From the NCBI RefSeq assembly GCF_025336525.1, contig NZ_JAOCZP010000006.1:186001-250000 (forward strand): a stretch of 64,000 nt of DNA. The letters are read 5' to 3'. This DNA comes from Chelativorans salis (GTDB lineage: Bacteria > Pseudomonadota > Alphaproteobacteria > Rhizobiales > Rhizobiaceae). This document shows, in pieces, positions 1 through 8,766 of this stretch (positions within the stretch are counted from its first letter, which is position 1; each line of letters begins with the position of its first letter). The position numbers were made by a program, and so were the translations under genes. Below the pieces are notes generated by a model. The model did no database searches and was not told the origin of the DNA. It was given only the letters and a program-made list of their open reading frames with translations.

Positions 1-559
1 CGAAGACCGGCACGGAATGATCACCGCGGCCGGCCATGCCGATCACGTCGTTCACCTGCACTTCACGGCAGGCGCGCACGCAGGCGCCGCAGGCGATGCA
101 GGCATCGAGATTGACGGCAATCGCCGGGTTGGTGACGTCAAACTCCGGCGCGAAATCGTCGGACGCGAATTTCGAGCCGAAGCGATCGCTTCCGGATATG
201 CCCATGGAGGACGACCACTCCCAAAAGAGGGACTGGTCGTCCGGCCCTTCTTCGGCAGGGCGCATGTTGCTGGCCAAGAGTTCAAACACCATCGCGCGCG
301 ACTTCTCGGCGCGCTCGGTGTCTGTATGCACGACCATTCCCTCGGTCGGCTTGCGGATACAGGAAGCAGCGAGCACCCGCTCGCCCTCGATGTCGACCAT
401 GCAGGCCCGGCAGTTGCCGTCGGGCCGGTAGCCGGGCATGTCGACGTGGCACAAATGCGGAATGCGCGTGCCTTCGCGCTTGGCCACTTCCCAGATGGTC
501 TCGCCTTCGGCGGCAGTTACCGACTTTCCATCGAGCGTGAAGGTGATCTTGCCGGTCAT
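1..559 (-). CDS. fdsA: NAD-dependent formate dehydrogenase alpha subunit, N-terminal part (cut by window edge)
   Basis: Catalytic subunit of a soluble formate:NAD+ oxidoreductase (molybdopterin bis-MGD, Mo or W); only about 186 residues are inside the window. The start ATG at 559 lies one base after the stop of the beta-subunit gene. Visible are an N-terminal [2Fe-2S] ferredoxin domain with Cys37, Cys50, Cys53 and Cys67, and near the window edge a [4Fe-4S] motif CIACGACVRAC followed by DHSVPVF, as in FdsA and Fdh1A. The molybdopterin and formate-binding domains lie beyond base 1. The NuoG-like N-terminus and the adjacent fused NuoE-NuoF subunit indicate the cytoplasmic NAD-linked type. Metal choice cannot be read here, but the nearby tungstate transporter makes tungsten plausible. 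Confidence 0.93.
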   Translation of the reverse strand, partial: MTGKITFTLDGKSVTAAEGETIWEVAKREGTRIPHLCHVDMPGYRPDGNCRACMVDIEGERVLAASCIRKPTEGMVVHTDTERAEKSRAMVFELLASNMRPAEEGPDDQSLFWEWSSSMGISGSDRFGSKFASDDFAPEFDVTNPAIAVNLDACIACGACVRACREVQVNDVIGMAGRGDHSVPVF

Positions 560-560
560 C

Positions 561-2234
561 TCAAAGGTCGTCCTGGAAATGAGTCAGAAGGTGGTTGACG
601 GGATTGGGCGCAGCCTGGCCCAACCCACAGATGGAGGCGTCACGCATCACCATTTCAAGGTCGCGGATGGCAGCCTCGTCGGGCTTGTTCTGTTTCTTGA
701 GCAACGTGACCATCTTCTCGGTGCCCTCGCGACATGGCGTGCACTGGCCGCAGCTCTCGTGCTTGAAGAACTTCAGCAGGTTGATTGTTACATCCCTGAT
801 GTTGTCTTCCTGAGAGAAAATTACGACCGCATGCGAGCCGACGAAAGCGCCCTGTTCGGCAAGTTTGCCGCCAAAATCGAGCGGAATGTCGCCCATCGAT
901 GCCGGAAGGACGCCGCCGGATGCCCCGCCAGGCAGATAGGCCTTGAATTCGTGGCCCTCGGCCATGCCGCCGCAATAATCGTCAATCAGCTCGCGTACGG
1001 TGATGCCGGCCGGCGCCAGCTTCATGCCCGGCTCCCGTACTCGGCCCGAAACCGACCAGGAACGGACACCGGGATGGTCCGGCTTGCCCTGTTCTGCGAA
1101 CCACTCTGCCCCCTTCTCGACAATGTCCCGCACCCACCACAGCGTTTCGACATTGTGGTTGAGCGTCGGGCGGCCGAACAGGCCGACCTCGGCGATATAG
1201 GGCGGGCGGTGGCGCGGCAGGCCGCGCTTGCCCTCAATGCTCTCCAGCATCGCGCTCTCTTCACCGCAGATGTAAGCGCCGGCGCCCCGGCGCAGCTCGA
1301 TGAAACCTGGTGTTACGATGCCGGCTTTCTCCAAGGCGGCGATCTCGGAGCGCAGAATGTGAAGGACTGCGGGATATTCGTCGCGCATATAGAAATAGAT
1401 GCGCTCGGCCTCGACCGCATGGGCGGCGATCAAGGCGCCCTCGAAAGTGCGGTGCGGGTCTTTTTCCAGGTAGATGCGATCCTTGAAGGTACCTGGCTCG
1501 CCCTCGTCGCCGTTGATCGACATCAGCCGTGGGCCGGGATAGGAGCGCACGATGCTCCATTTCCTGCCGGCCGGGAAACCCGCGCCGCCCAGTCCGCGAA
1601 GGCCGGCATTCTGCATCGTCTCGATGATCATGTCAGTGGAGGTCTCGCCTGCCCTCACCCTCTCCAAAAGCTGATAGCCGCCGGAAGCGATGTAGGCCTG
1701 GAGGCCGGTATAATCGGGAACCGCGACCCCGACGTCGCCCGAACGTGCCAGATCGATGAGGGCTCGGCTGTCGGCATGGTCGACTTCACGATCGCCGATG
1801 CGTGCCGCCGGTGCGCCGGCGCAGCGGCCCATGCATGGCGCACGCACCACACGGATGGCCTGCGGATCGATGGCGGCGGAAAGCTCATCCAGCAGGTCCT
1901 CGGCCCCCGCCAGCATGCAACTTATGGAATCGCAGACGCGGATTGTGAGAGGCGCAGGCTGTGCCTCCCCTTCCTTTACGATGTCGAAGTGATCGTAGAA
2001 GGACGCGACCTCGTACACTTCGGCCTGCGACAGACGCATTTCCTCAGCCAGCGCACGCAGATGAGGGGCGGACAGGCATCCGTATTGATCCTGGATCAGA
2101 TGCAGGAATTCGATCAGCAGGTCGCGGCGGCGGGGGCGGCTTGCAAGAAGTGCCTGGACGTCGTGCAACGCCGCATCATCGAGCGCACGTCCCTTGTGCC
2201 CACGATCGCGGCCGCGCCGCTCGCGAAAGGCCAT
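561..2234 (-). CDS. fdsB: NAD-dependent formate dehydrogenase beta subunit, NuoE-NuoF fusion
   Basis: Transfers electrons from the alpha subunit to NAD+. About 557 residues. The N-terminal third is NuoE-like with [2Fe-2S] ligands near Cys101, Cys106, Cys134 and Cys138. The rest is NuoF-like, with the glycine-rich NAD/FMN motif GLRGLGGAGFPAGRKW (about 212-227), INGDEGEPGTFKDR, and the [4Fe-4S] motif SCGQCTPCREG plus a distal Cys near 536. Cupriavidus-type enzymes keep these as two proteins (FdsG and FdsB); the fusion resembles Methylobacterium Fdh1B. The frame stays open upstream to about 2378, but ATG 2234 (MAFRERRGR) matches where the conserved protein begins. It lies directly upstream of the alpha gene with one base between them, so the two are cotranscribed. 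Confidence 0.93.
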   Translation of the reverse strand: MAFRERRGRDRGHKGRALDDAALHDVQALLASRPRRRDLLIEFLHLIQDQYGCLSAPHLRALAEEMRLSQAEVYEVASFYDHFDIVKEGEAQPAPLTIRVCDSISCMLAGAEDLLDELSAAIDPQAIRVVRAPCMGRCAGAPAARIGDREVDHADSRALIDLARSGDVGVAVPDYTGLQAYIASGGYQLLERVRAGETSTDMIIETMQNAGLRGLGGAGFPAGRKWSIVRSYPGPRLMSINGDEGEPGTFKDRIYLEKDPHRTFEGALIAAHAVEAERIYFYMRDEYPAVLHILRSEIAALEKAGIVTPGFIELRRGAGAYICGEESAMLESIEGKRGLPRHRPPYIAEVGLFGRPTLNHNVETLWWVRDIVEKGAEWFAEQGKPDHPGVRSWSVSGRVREPGMKLAPAGITVRELIDDYCGGMAEGHEFKAYLPGGASGGVLPASMGDIPLDFGGKLAEQGAFVGSHAVVIFSQEDNIRDVTINLLKFFKHESCGQCTPCREGTEKMVTLLKKQNKPDEAAIRDLEMVMRDASICGLGQAAPNPVNHLLTHFQDDL

Positions 2235-2330
2235 TGCCCGTCCGTTGTGGGACGAGTTGCTCCCCGTCAAATCTGTAGGCCCATCGGAACTTCCACTATC
2301 GTGCAAAAGACTTTCCTCCGTCACCAACTG

Positions 2331-2342
2331 CGAACCGGTTCG
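2331..2342. promoter_or_regulatory. 12-bp perfect palindrome upstream of the soluble formate dehydrogenase genes
   Basis: The 180 bases between the TusA-like gene and the beta-subunit gene hold no convincing gene. They contain the palindrome CGAACCGGTTCG about 100 bases upstream of the chosen start. It could be an operator for an operon-internal promoter, but I see no clear -35/-10 pair, and 12-base GC-rich palindromes occur by chance in such genomes. Confidence 0.25.
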
Positions 2343-2414
2343 GTTTTTCCTCGCGCGTACGAGCCGCATACTGCCCAAGTAACTAGCAGAACTAAAAGTC
2401 GTTTCGGAACAGTC

Positions 2415-2648
2415 CTATCGGTTTGCTCGCCTCTCGATCAGGAAGGTTATCCTGTCTCCGTCGCGCGCGATGTTCTCAATGCGATCCCCCGTTTCGCTAA
2501 TGAGATTAGGGATATCGATGGCGGCGAGCGGATCGGTACAATGGACCTCGAGCCGATCTCCCGGCTCGATCCTGCCCAACGCCCTGCGCGTTTTTAACGC
2601 AGGTAAGGGGCACTTCAATCCCGTCAAGTCCAGTTGGATCGTGGTCAT
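2415..2648 (-). CDS. TusA/SirA-family sulfurtransferase-like protein
   Basis: Small cytoplasmic protein of 77 residues of the TusA (SirA/YeeD) fold, read from ATG 2648 (MTTIQLDLTG). The family signature LKCPLPALKTRRAL holds the CPxP cysteine that carries persulfide sulfur in this family. It sits between a moeA and the NAD-linked formate dehydrogenase genes on the same strand. That context suggests sulfur delivery for the molybdenum/tungsten cofactor or for sulfuration of the dehydrogenase together with FdhD, rather than tRNA thiolation; this role is inferred. The frame is open 12 codons further upstream, but those residues lack family character. Confidence 0.85.
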   Translation of the reverse strand: MTTIQLDLTGLKCPLPALKTRRALGRIEPGDRLEVHCTDPLAAIDIPNLISETGDRIENIARDGDRITFLIERRANR

Positions 2649-2710
2649 GCGTGTCAGGATGACGACGGGCGTGCGCTTCGTCAATCGACGCCACCAAGCC
2701 GAGTTATCGA

Positions 2711-3967
2711 CTAGATAAGGCTCGAATAGGCGAGGAAGTTGGCAGTATGGCCCGGCTCGATCCCAGTGCTTTCCTCATCAAGTTCGATAAGCCCATCCGT
2801 TTCCACCAGCGATGATAGAAGACCCGCACCCTCGCGTGGAAATTTCACTGCCTCGTATGATCCATCCTCGGCTCTCCGAAGGCTGGCCCGGACATATTCG
2901 CGTCGACCTTTTTTCTTCCGGTAGGAGAAGGCCGCGCGCATGGGTGTTGAAAGCTGCGGTGGCACGTGTGCTCCGGCAAGCGCAAGAATGGCGGGACGGG
3001 CTATGTGGGCGAAGGTGACGAAGCTCGCCACCGGATTTCCCGGCAGTCCTATGAATGCCGTGCCCCGGATCACCCCCATCGCCACGGGGCGACCAGGCTT
3101 GATGGCCACGCGCCAGAAGACCAGCGAGCCGACGTTCTCCACGCTTTTCTTGACGTAATCGGCCTCCCCTGTGGAGACCCCGCCGGAAGTCAGGATTAGG
3201 TCATGCGACACAGCGGCGGTATGCAAGCTGTCGGAAATCGTATCGGGATTATCCTGGAGGATCCCGAGATCGGTGATCCGGCAGCCCAGACGCTCAAGCA
3301 TAGCAATCAGCATGAACCGATTGGAATCGAAAAGCTGCGTCGGGCTGCGCGGCTGGCCCGGCGCAACAAGCTCGTTTCCTGTCGAAAAGACCGCAACACG
3401 TATTCGCCGGCGGACATTGACCTCAGTCAAGCCTAACGCCGCGACTAGCGCTATATCCTGCGGGCGCATGCGATGGCCAGCCCTCAGAACAGTCTTTCCG
3501 GCAGCAACATCTTCGCCCGCCGGGCGCACATTCGCCCCGCGCCTGAGGCCGGGCGGAAGGATCACTCCGCCAGTATCGTCCACGCGGACATCTTCCTGCA
3601 TGAAGACGGTATCGGTCCCCTTGGCCATCGGTGCACCGGTAAAGATGCGCACGGCCCGGCCCTGAGAGATCGGCAGGCCCGACGACATACCGGCCTCTAC
3701 CCTGCCCACGACAGGATAAGCCCGTTCGTCAGCCTCCGGCAGATCGGCACCGCATACAGCGTAACCGTCCACCGCGGAATTGGTGAAGGGGGGTAACGGG
3801 AGCGGAGCCAGGATATCTCCGGCCAGGACGCGCCCATCAGCGGAGCGAAGCGGGACGGTCTCGGTCCCGTCCACGGCGGTCAGGCGCGAGGTAATAAGGG
3901 CGACAGTATCGTCGATGGACCTCAACGGACCGCCGAATGCAAAACAGTCGTCAGAAAGTTGCGCCAT
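2711..3967 (-). CDS. moeA: Molybdopterin molybdenumtransferase MoeA (copy 1)
   Basis: Inserts molybdate (or tungstate) into adenylylated molybdopterin. 418 residues, close to the usual MoeA length of about 410. Seen are the N-terminal signature PPFTNSAVDGYAV, the domain III motif TSGGVSTGEADYVKK, GLPGNPVASFV, and a C-terminal beta domain with RREYVRASL. This is the most canonical of three MoeA paralogues within 6 kb. It is probably the first gene of a leftward operon with the TusA-like gene and the NAD-formate dehydrogenase, and divergent from fdhD across a palindromic intergenic region. Confidence 0.95.
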   Translation of the reverse strand: MAQLSDDCFAFGGPLRSIDDTVALITSRLTAVDGTETVPLRSADGRVLAGDILAPLPLPPFTNSAVDGYAVCGADLPEADERAYPVVGRVEAGMSSGLPISQGRAVRIFTGAPMAKGTDTVFMQEDVRVDDTGGVILPPGLRRGANVRPAGEDVAAGKTVLRAGHRMRPQDIALVAALGLTEVNVRRRIRVAVFSTGNELVAPGQPRSPTQLFDSNRFMLIAMLERLGCRITDLGILQDNPDTISDSLHTAAVSHDLILTSGGVSTGEADYVKKSVENVGSLVFWRVAIKPGRPVAMGVIRGTAFIGLPGNPVASFVTFAHIARPAILALAGAHVPPQLSTPMRAAFSYRKKKGRREYVRASLRRAEDGSYEAVKFPREGAGLLSSLVETDGLIELDEESTGIEPGHTANFLAYSSLI

Positions 3968-4003
3968 CCTGATCTACCGTTTCACCCGATCGACGCTAGG
4001 CAT

Positions 4004-4043
4004 GCTCGCGCGCTACTATAGTACGAAATGCAGACGCGCGAGC
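4004..4043. promoter_or_regulatory. Nested inverted repeats in the divergent moeA-fdhD region
   Basis: Inside the 143-base moeA/fdhD gap a perfect 9-bp inverted repeat (GCTCGCGCG at 4004-4012, CGCGCGAGC at 4035-4043) encloses a second palindrome, TACTATAGTA at 4014-4023. The inner site with its flanks, CGCTACTATAGTACG, loosely recalls ModE-type molybdate boxes (CG...TATA...CG). A shared operator controlling both divergent genes is a reasonable reading. No T-tract follows, so it is not a terminator. Confidence 0.4.
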
Positions 4044-4110
4044 GTTTTCGTGCAAATTTGGGATCAAGTCCCAGTCGCTGTGGCGACGAACAACATCTTG
4101 CGAGAGCATA

Positions 4111-4998
4111 ATGCATGACATCAAGAGCCGCGTCAGCGTGATCATGCCTGATCCGGAGAACCCGCGGCTGACGGAACGCGTCAGCGGCATCGACCACACC
4201 GGAAGCTGCGTTGAGGTGAGCGTTCCGGTCGAGCGTGCGTTGACGCTCTATCTGAACGCACAGGAAATCGTCACCATGATGACGATCAACGACTATCCCG
4301 AATATCTGGCGGTCGGCTATCTGCTCAACCAGAACATGCTCAAGCCTACCGATGTCGTGACGGGGATCGACTATGACGATGACCTTCAGGTCGTCGTCGT
4401 GCGCACCGAAAGTGGAACGAACTTTGAGCAAAAGTTGAAGAAGAAGACGCTGACCTCCGGCTGCGCGCAAGGCACCGCCTTCGGCGATCTCATGGAGGCG
4501 CTCGAGACGATCACCCTGCCCGCGGCGGAATTGCGCACCTCCTGGCTTTACCAGCTGACCCGTACCATCAATACCACGCCCTCGCTCTATCTGGCGGCGG
4601 GGGCCATCCATGGCTGCGTGCTATGCAAGGAAGGGACGCCGATCTGCTACATGGAGGATGTCGGGCGTCACAACGCCGTCGATAAGATCGCCGGTTGGAT
4701 GTACCAAAACGATGTCGAGGCAGGCGACAAGATTCTCTACACCACCGGCCGGCTAACCTCCGAAATGACGATCAAGACGGTCCGCATGGGTATCCCGATC
4801 CTCGTCTCGCGCTCCGGCTTCACCGCTTGGGGCGTGGATCTGGCGAGACAGGCAGGTCTGACGCTTGTCGGCCGCGCGCGTGGCAAGAGGTTCGCCGTGC
4901 TGTCGGGCGACGAGCGGATCGTCTTCGACCAGGATCTCGCCGTCGTCGAAGAGGAACCGGCGCGCAGCCAACGCAAGGGCGGCGGCAATGACGGATGA
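4111..4998 (+). CDS. fdhD: Formate dehydrogenase accessory sulfurtransferase FdhD
   Basis: FdhD passes sulfur from a cysteine desulfurase to the bis-MGD cofactor of formate dehydrogenase. 295 residues. Family features include [27 protein letters not shown] and [20 protein letters not shown]. The usual CxxC loop after 'TSG' is altered: it reads [10 protein letters not shown], with a single Cys118, while a CxxC appears at Cys169-Cys172 (HGCVLCKEG) where most FdhD proteins have a THAAA-type segment. The family assignment is secure, but the cysteine chemistry may differ. The stop overlaps the mobA start by 11 bases, so the two are translationally coupled. Confidence 0.94.
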   Translation: MHDIKSRVSVIMPDPENPRLTERVSGIDHTGSCVEVSVPVERALTLYLNAQEIVTMMTINDYPEYLAVGYLLNQNMLKPTDVVTGIDYDDDLQVVVVRTESGTNFEQKLKKKTLTSGCAQGTAFGDLMEALETITLPAAELRTSWLYQLTRTINTTPSLYLAAGAIHGCVLCKEGTPICYMEDVGRHNAVDKIAGWMYQNDVEAGDKILYTTGRLTSEMTIKTVRMGIPILVSRSGFTAWGVDLARQAGLTLVGRARGKRFAVLSGDERIVFDQDLAVVEEEPARSQRKGGGNDG

Positions 4999-5614
4999 GC
5001 GCCCGGCAACGACCGGTGTCATTCTCGCCGGCGGGCTGGCCCGGCGCATGGGCGGCGGCGACAAGCCGATGCGCACGATCGGCGGGAGCCCCATCCTCGA
5101 TCACGTCATCACTCGCCTTACGCCGCAGTGCGAGGGGCTTCTGCTGAACGCCAACGGCGATCCGGCCCGCTTTGCACGCTTCGGCCTGCCGGTGATCGCG
5201 GATACGGTGGAGGATTATCCCGGCCCGCTTGCCGGCGTGCTGGCCGCGCTCGACTGGGTGGCCGAGAACCGTGCGGGAGTGGAGTGGGTCGTCAGCGTTG
5301 CCGGTGATTGCCCGTTTCTGCCAAACGACCTCGTAGAACGCTTCCACCAGGCGCGGTTTGCAGAAGATGCGCAGCTTTGCGTTGCGGCATCCAACGGCCG
5401 TTCACATCCGGTGATTGGCCTTTGGCATGTGGGCTTGCGGGAAGATTTGCGCCAGGCGCTTAAGGAAGGAATGCGCAAGATCGACCGCTGGACCGCCAAC
5501 TACCGGCTCGCAACCGTCTCCTGGCCGGCCGATCCGGTCGACCCCTTCTTCAATGCCAACACGTTGGACGACCTTGCCGAGGCCGAACGCCTTGCACGCG
5601 TTCTCGGCGAGTGA
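4988..5614 (+). CDS. mobA: Molybdenum cofactor guanylyltransferase MobA
   Basis: Adds GMP from GTP to Mo/W-molybdopterin to make MGD, the cofactor form used by both formate dehydrogenases here. 208 residues from ATG 4988. The nucleotidyltransferase signature [18 protein letters not shown] is at the N-terminus, followed by the [12 protein letters not shown] segment that holds the metal-binding Asp, then [10 protein letters not shown] near the end, as in MobA. It overlaps the 3' end of fdhD and converges on the moeA-PBP gene three bases downstream. No MobB domain is present. Confidence 0.94.
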   Translation: MTDERPATTGVILAGGLARRMGGGDKPMRTIGGSPILDHVITRLTPQCEGLLLNANGDPARFARFGLPVIADTVEDYPGPLAGVLAALDWVAENRAGVEWVVSVAGDCPFLPNDLVERFHQARFAEDAQLCVAASNGRSHPVIGLWHVGLREDLRQALKEGMRKIDRWTANYRLATVSWPADPVDPFFNANTLDDLAEAERLARVLGE

Positions 5615-5617
5615 CAG

Positions 5618-7576
5618 TCAAGCCCGGCGAAATCCCGCCTGCTCCAGCGAGATTCTGCTTTCCTCAGACTGCAGGGCGGCGAGAAAGGTTTTGACGGCCG
5701 GGCGATCCTTCCGCGCCGTAACCAGCGCGAAATCATAATGCTCTTCGGCCAGCGGGATGAACCCGAGCCCCGAGGCCTCGGCAACGGGCGCGATGGTGAC
5801 TCCCCAATCCGCGCGCTTCTGCGCCACCGCCGCCGCAACGGCGTTGTGCGAGCGCGGCTGGTTCCAGTAGCCGTCCGGCCGGGCCGAGCCCAGTAGCGTA
5901 TCGATCAGGATGCGGGTGCCCGCGCCCTGATTGCGATTGACCATCAGGCAGTCTGGATCCGCAAGCGCCGCGCGCACGGCATCATGCGCATCCAGCCCTT
6001 CGAAGCGCAGATCGCCGGGGCGAAAGACAATGCCCTGCATCCGCCGCCAGCCGGGCACGAGTTCTAAGCCCGCCTCCAGGAAGGGTTCGTTGTAGCGCCC
6101 GGTCTTCTCGTCCAGGAGATGGATCGGCGCGAGATCGCATTCGCCCCTACGTGCCGCCGCAAGCCCGCCGAGGCTGCCAACGGCAAGCACGCGTACGGAA
6201 AATCCGTCTCGCACGAGCGGCGCCACGACACGGTCGAGACCGGTGCAGTGGCTGCCGATGATGGAGAGATCCGGCACCCGCACCTGCGGCGTGAAAAGCG
6301 TCACCTGGGTCTCGCTGCCAGCCGGCATGTGATCGGCCAAAGCCTCTATTCGAATGAAGCCGTCAGCCTGGGCGAAGGAGGTTATCGCGCCCGAACCCTT
6401 GCCGGTCGGATAGGCAACGAGACCCTCCTGCCCCTTGACCAGCGAAACCATGACAAACTCGGTGCGGCCGATCTCGGAGGCGATGCGCAGCGGAACCCGC
6501 GCTGTCACCTGGGCGTCGGTTCGCGGTGGAAGACCAGCCATCCGACGCAGAACCGGTACGATCATGTCGTGAAAGGTGAACATCGCGGAGGTCGGGAATC
6601 CTGGAAGGATAACAATTGGCTTTCCATCGCAGACCGCAAGGCACAACGGCTTACCCGGCTTCAGTGCGATTCCGTGGGCGATGATGCCCGGTTGACCCAA
6701 CCGGGCGACGATGCGGTGGCTGACATCGCCCGCGCCCTTCGACGTGCCGCCTGACAGGATCAGCATGTCGTGCGTAGCCAGGGCCTGCCGCATAGCCGCT
6801 TCGAGCCTTGCTTCGTCGTCAGGAAAGCTCCCGAGGAACTCAGCCTCACCGCCGTTCTCTGATACCGCCGCGGTGACGATTGCACCGTTGGTGTCGTAGA
6901 TGCCGGCGGAAGGCAGCGCCTCCCCCGGCTGGACAAGCTCATCACCAGTCGACAGGACGGCAACGTGCGGTTTGCGCGCCACCGGGATAGAGGCGATACC
7001 GCAGGCCGCGAGCATGCCGATCTCGCGAGAGCCGATCACCATCCCCACCCGTAGCACGATCTCGCCCATGGCAATGTCAGAGCCGGCATGCGAGACGAAC
7101 TGGCCGGGCGAGGCGCTGCGGCCAACTTCGATAGCATCGCCTTCCGAGGGGTGAGTGTTCTCAACCATCACGATTGCGTCGGCGCCACGCGGCAGCGGAC
7201 CGCCAGTCGAGATCGGGGTCGCCGTTCCGGGCAGGACCGTCAGTTCCGGGGTTACGCCGCAGGCGATGGTTTCGCCATTGAGCGTGAGGCGGACCGGCTG
7301 CCCCTCCGAAGCCGCGGCGATATCCGCGGAGCGCACCGCGAAGCCATCGACGTTCGCGCGGTCGAAGGACGGCACATCGATAGGCGCAACGACGCTTTCC
7401 GCCAGCGCCAGACCCAGCGCATCGGCCAACTGCCGCTCCTCCGCCGCAATCGCGCGCGGAAACAGTGCCGCCTCGAAGCGCGCCAGCGCCTCCTCCCGTG
7501 ACAGGATTGTGAGGAACTGGTCCTGGCCGATACCCTGGCGGTCGGCGGAGTTGGAAGGCTTGTGCATGTCGGTCAT
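5618..7576 (-). CDS. MoeA fused to a PBP-like substrate-binding domain (copy 2)
   Basis: Residues about 1-410 form a MoeA protein (DVPSFDRANVDGFAVR, LSGGTSKGAGDVSHR, ILPGFPTSAM). Residues about 435-650 form a soluble PBP-superfamily domain (IGSHCTGLDRVV, MVNRNQGAGTRILIDTLLG, WGVTIAPVAE). The domain order is known from archaeal and some bacterial molybdopterin biosynthesis proteins; the ligand of the PBP part is not established. The 652-residue protein has no signal peptide, so it acts in the cytoplasm. It lies ten bases downstream of the third moeA and in the same direction as the tungstate transporter, suggesting one tup-moeA-moeA operon for tungsten handling. The PBP part visibly resembles the C-terminus of the regulator at 11119-12006. 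Confidence 0.9.
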   Translation of the reverse strand: MTDMHKPSNSADRQGIGQDQFLTILSREEALARFEAALFPRAIAAEERQLADALGLALAESVVAPIDVPSFDRANVDGFAVRSADIAAASEGQPVRLTLNGETIACGVTPELTVLPGTATPISTGGPLPRGADAIVMVENTHPSEGDAIEVGRSASPGQFVSHAGSDIAMGEIVLRVGMVIGSREIGMLAACGIASIPVARKPHVAVLSTGDELVQPGEALPSAGIYDTNGAIVTAAVSENGGEAEFLGSFPDDEARLEAAMRQALATHDMLILSGGTSKGAGDVSHRIVARLGQPGIIAHGIALKPGKPLCLAVCDGKPIVILPGFPTSAMFTFHDMIVPVLRRMAGLPPRTDAQVTARVPLRIASEIGRTEFVMVSLVKGQEGLVAYPTGKGSGAITSFAQADGFIRIEALADHMPAGSETQVTLFTPQVRVPDLSIIGSHCTGLDRVVAPLVRDGFSVRVLAVGSLGGLAAARRGECDLAPIHLLDEKTGRYNEPFLEAGLELVPGWRRMQGIVFRPGDLRFEGLDAHDAVRAALADPDCLMVNRNQGAGTRILIDTLLGSARPDGYWNQPRSHNAVAAAVAQKRADWGVTIAPVAEASGLGFIPLAEEHYDFALVTARKDRPAVKTFLAALQSEESRISLEQAGFRRA

Positions 7577-7586
7577 TGCGGCAGGC

Positions 7587-8714
7587 TCATGTGAAATCGC
7601 GAAGCAGAAACGCTTCTATCGGCGTTCCCGCTGCATGTCCTTCGCTGTCGCCGGGAACGATGAGCCACGCGTCGGCGCTACGCATATGATCCAGCGAAAG
7701 CCGGCTGGCGGCAAGCGGCATCCAGGCGGCCTGTTCCCGCTTTAGCAGAACCAGTTCGGCAATGCCCACTCCCGAGGAGATCTTGCGCGCCAGCGGCAGG
7801 ACCATGCCGCGCCGCTCCGACCGGCCGGAAAGGCGGTCCAGCACCGGCTGAACGAGGGCGAGGAAGGCTGCGAAAGCCTGATCGGGGGCGCCGGGCAGTG
7901 CGATTATCGGTAGTTGACCGATCCGGCCGACCGCCGCCGATTGACCAGGCTGGAGCGCGATGTCATGCGCGATAAGCGCCCCGCGCGCGGCAAGCGCTTC
8001 AGCAGTGGCATCAGTGCGCCCCCGGCCCGTGCCGCCACTCAGAAGGATGAGATCGCACTCTCCCTTATCCAGTGTTGAGGCAATGGAGTTGGCGTCCCGG
8101 CCGACAGTCTCTATGTCGGTGACTTTCGCACCCGCCGCTGTTGCGTATTCATGGACGAACGGTGCCGTCAAGCCGTCGCTATTTGCGGCGATATCCACCA
8201 CGCGCAGGCGCGGAATCCGCACCGCGACTTTGTCGAGCCCCGCGCTGCGCAAGACCAGGAGATCCAGCGCTGAAAGCGGCCGTCCCGGCAGGGACACAGG
8301 GCCTCCCGCGGCCATGTCTTCACCGGCGCGGCGAACGCCCGTTCCCGGAATGGCCTCGGCGAAGGCTTGCGATATCGGGCCGCTGCAATCGACAAGATCG
8401 GCCTCGAGCACGCAGTCGCATCCTTCCGGCATCGCATCGCCCGCTTCGACCCAGGCAGGCGAGGCCGCAAGCGGAACCGGCGAATAGGCGGACGCTCCGG
8501 TCAGGTCCAGCGCGCGTAAGGCCCAACCGTCCATTACGGCGGTGCTGCACGGCGGCAGCGGATCACGCAGCGACTCCATCTCCGCTGCGATGCGGCCAAG
8601 CGCTTCATTGAGCGGCAAAAAAGTCGGAGCGACCGGCGCCAACTCGTCCAGCATTGCGGTGAGTGCCGTTTCGAGGCTGGTCAGCACGCCTTTCGCAGGC
8701 TGTATTCGGTTCAT
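7587..8714 (-). CDS. Divergent MoeA-like molybdopterin-binding protein (copy 3)
   Basis: About 375 residues from ATG 8714 (MNRIQPAKGV); the open frame runs further upstream but would overlap the tupA 3' end. MoeA landmarks are present but altered: CSTAVMDGWALR in place of NSAVDGYA, LSGGTGRGRTDATAE for the molybdopterin-binding loop, and ALPGAPDQAF in place of GLPGNP. The Asp of the first motif is kept. It lies between tupA and the MoeA-PBP gene on the same strand. It may be a partner or specialised insertase for tungsten, or a regulatory paralogue; function is inferred from context only. Confidence 0.85.
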   Translation of the reverse strand: MNRIQPAKGVLTSLETALTAMLDELAPVAPTFLPLNEALGRIAAEMESLRDPLPPCSTAVMDGWALRALDLTGASAYSPVPLAASPAWVEAGDAMPEGCDCVLEADLVDCSGPISQAFAEAIPGTGVRRAGEDMAAGGPVSLPGRPLSALDLLVLRSAGLDKVAVRIPRLRVVDIAANSDGLTAPFVHEYATAAGAKVTDIETVGRDANSIASTLDKGECDLILLSGGTGRGRTDATAEALAARGALIAHDIALQPGQSAAVGRIGQLPIIALPGAPDQAFAAFLALVQPVLDRLSGRSERRGMVLPLARKISSGVGIAELVLLKREQAAWMPLAASRLSLDHMRSADAWLIVPGDSEGHAAGTPIEAFLLRDFT

Positions 8715-8766
8715 GCCCGCATGATGGGCCAGATGCGCTTCCGTTTGCAACAGCCGTCGCGCTTGC

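Noticed and set aside
438-2597. 719-codon open frame on the plus strand
   Set aside because: It lies antisense to the clear formate dehydrogenase beta gene, has no recognisable family, and is the mirror effect of high-GC codon use.
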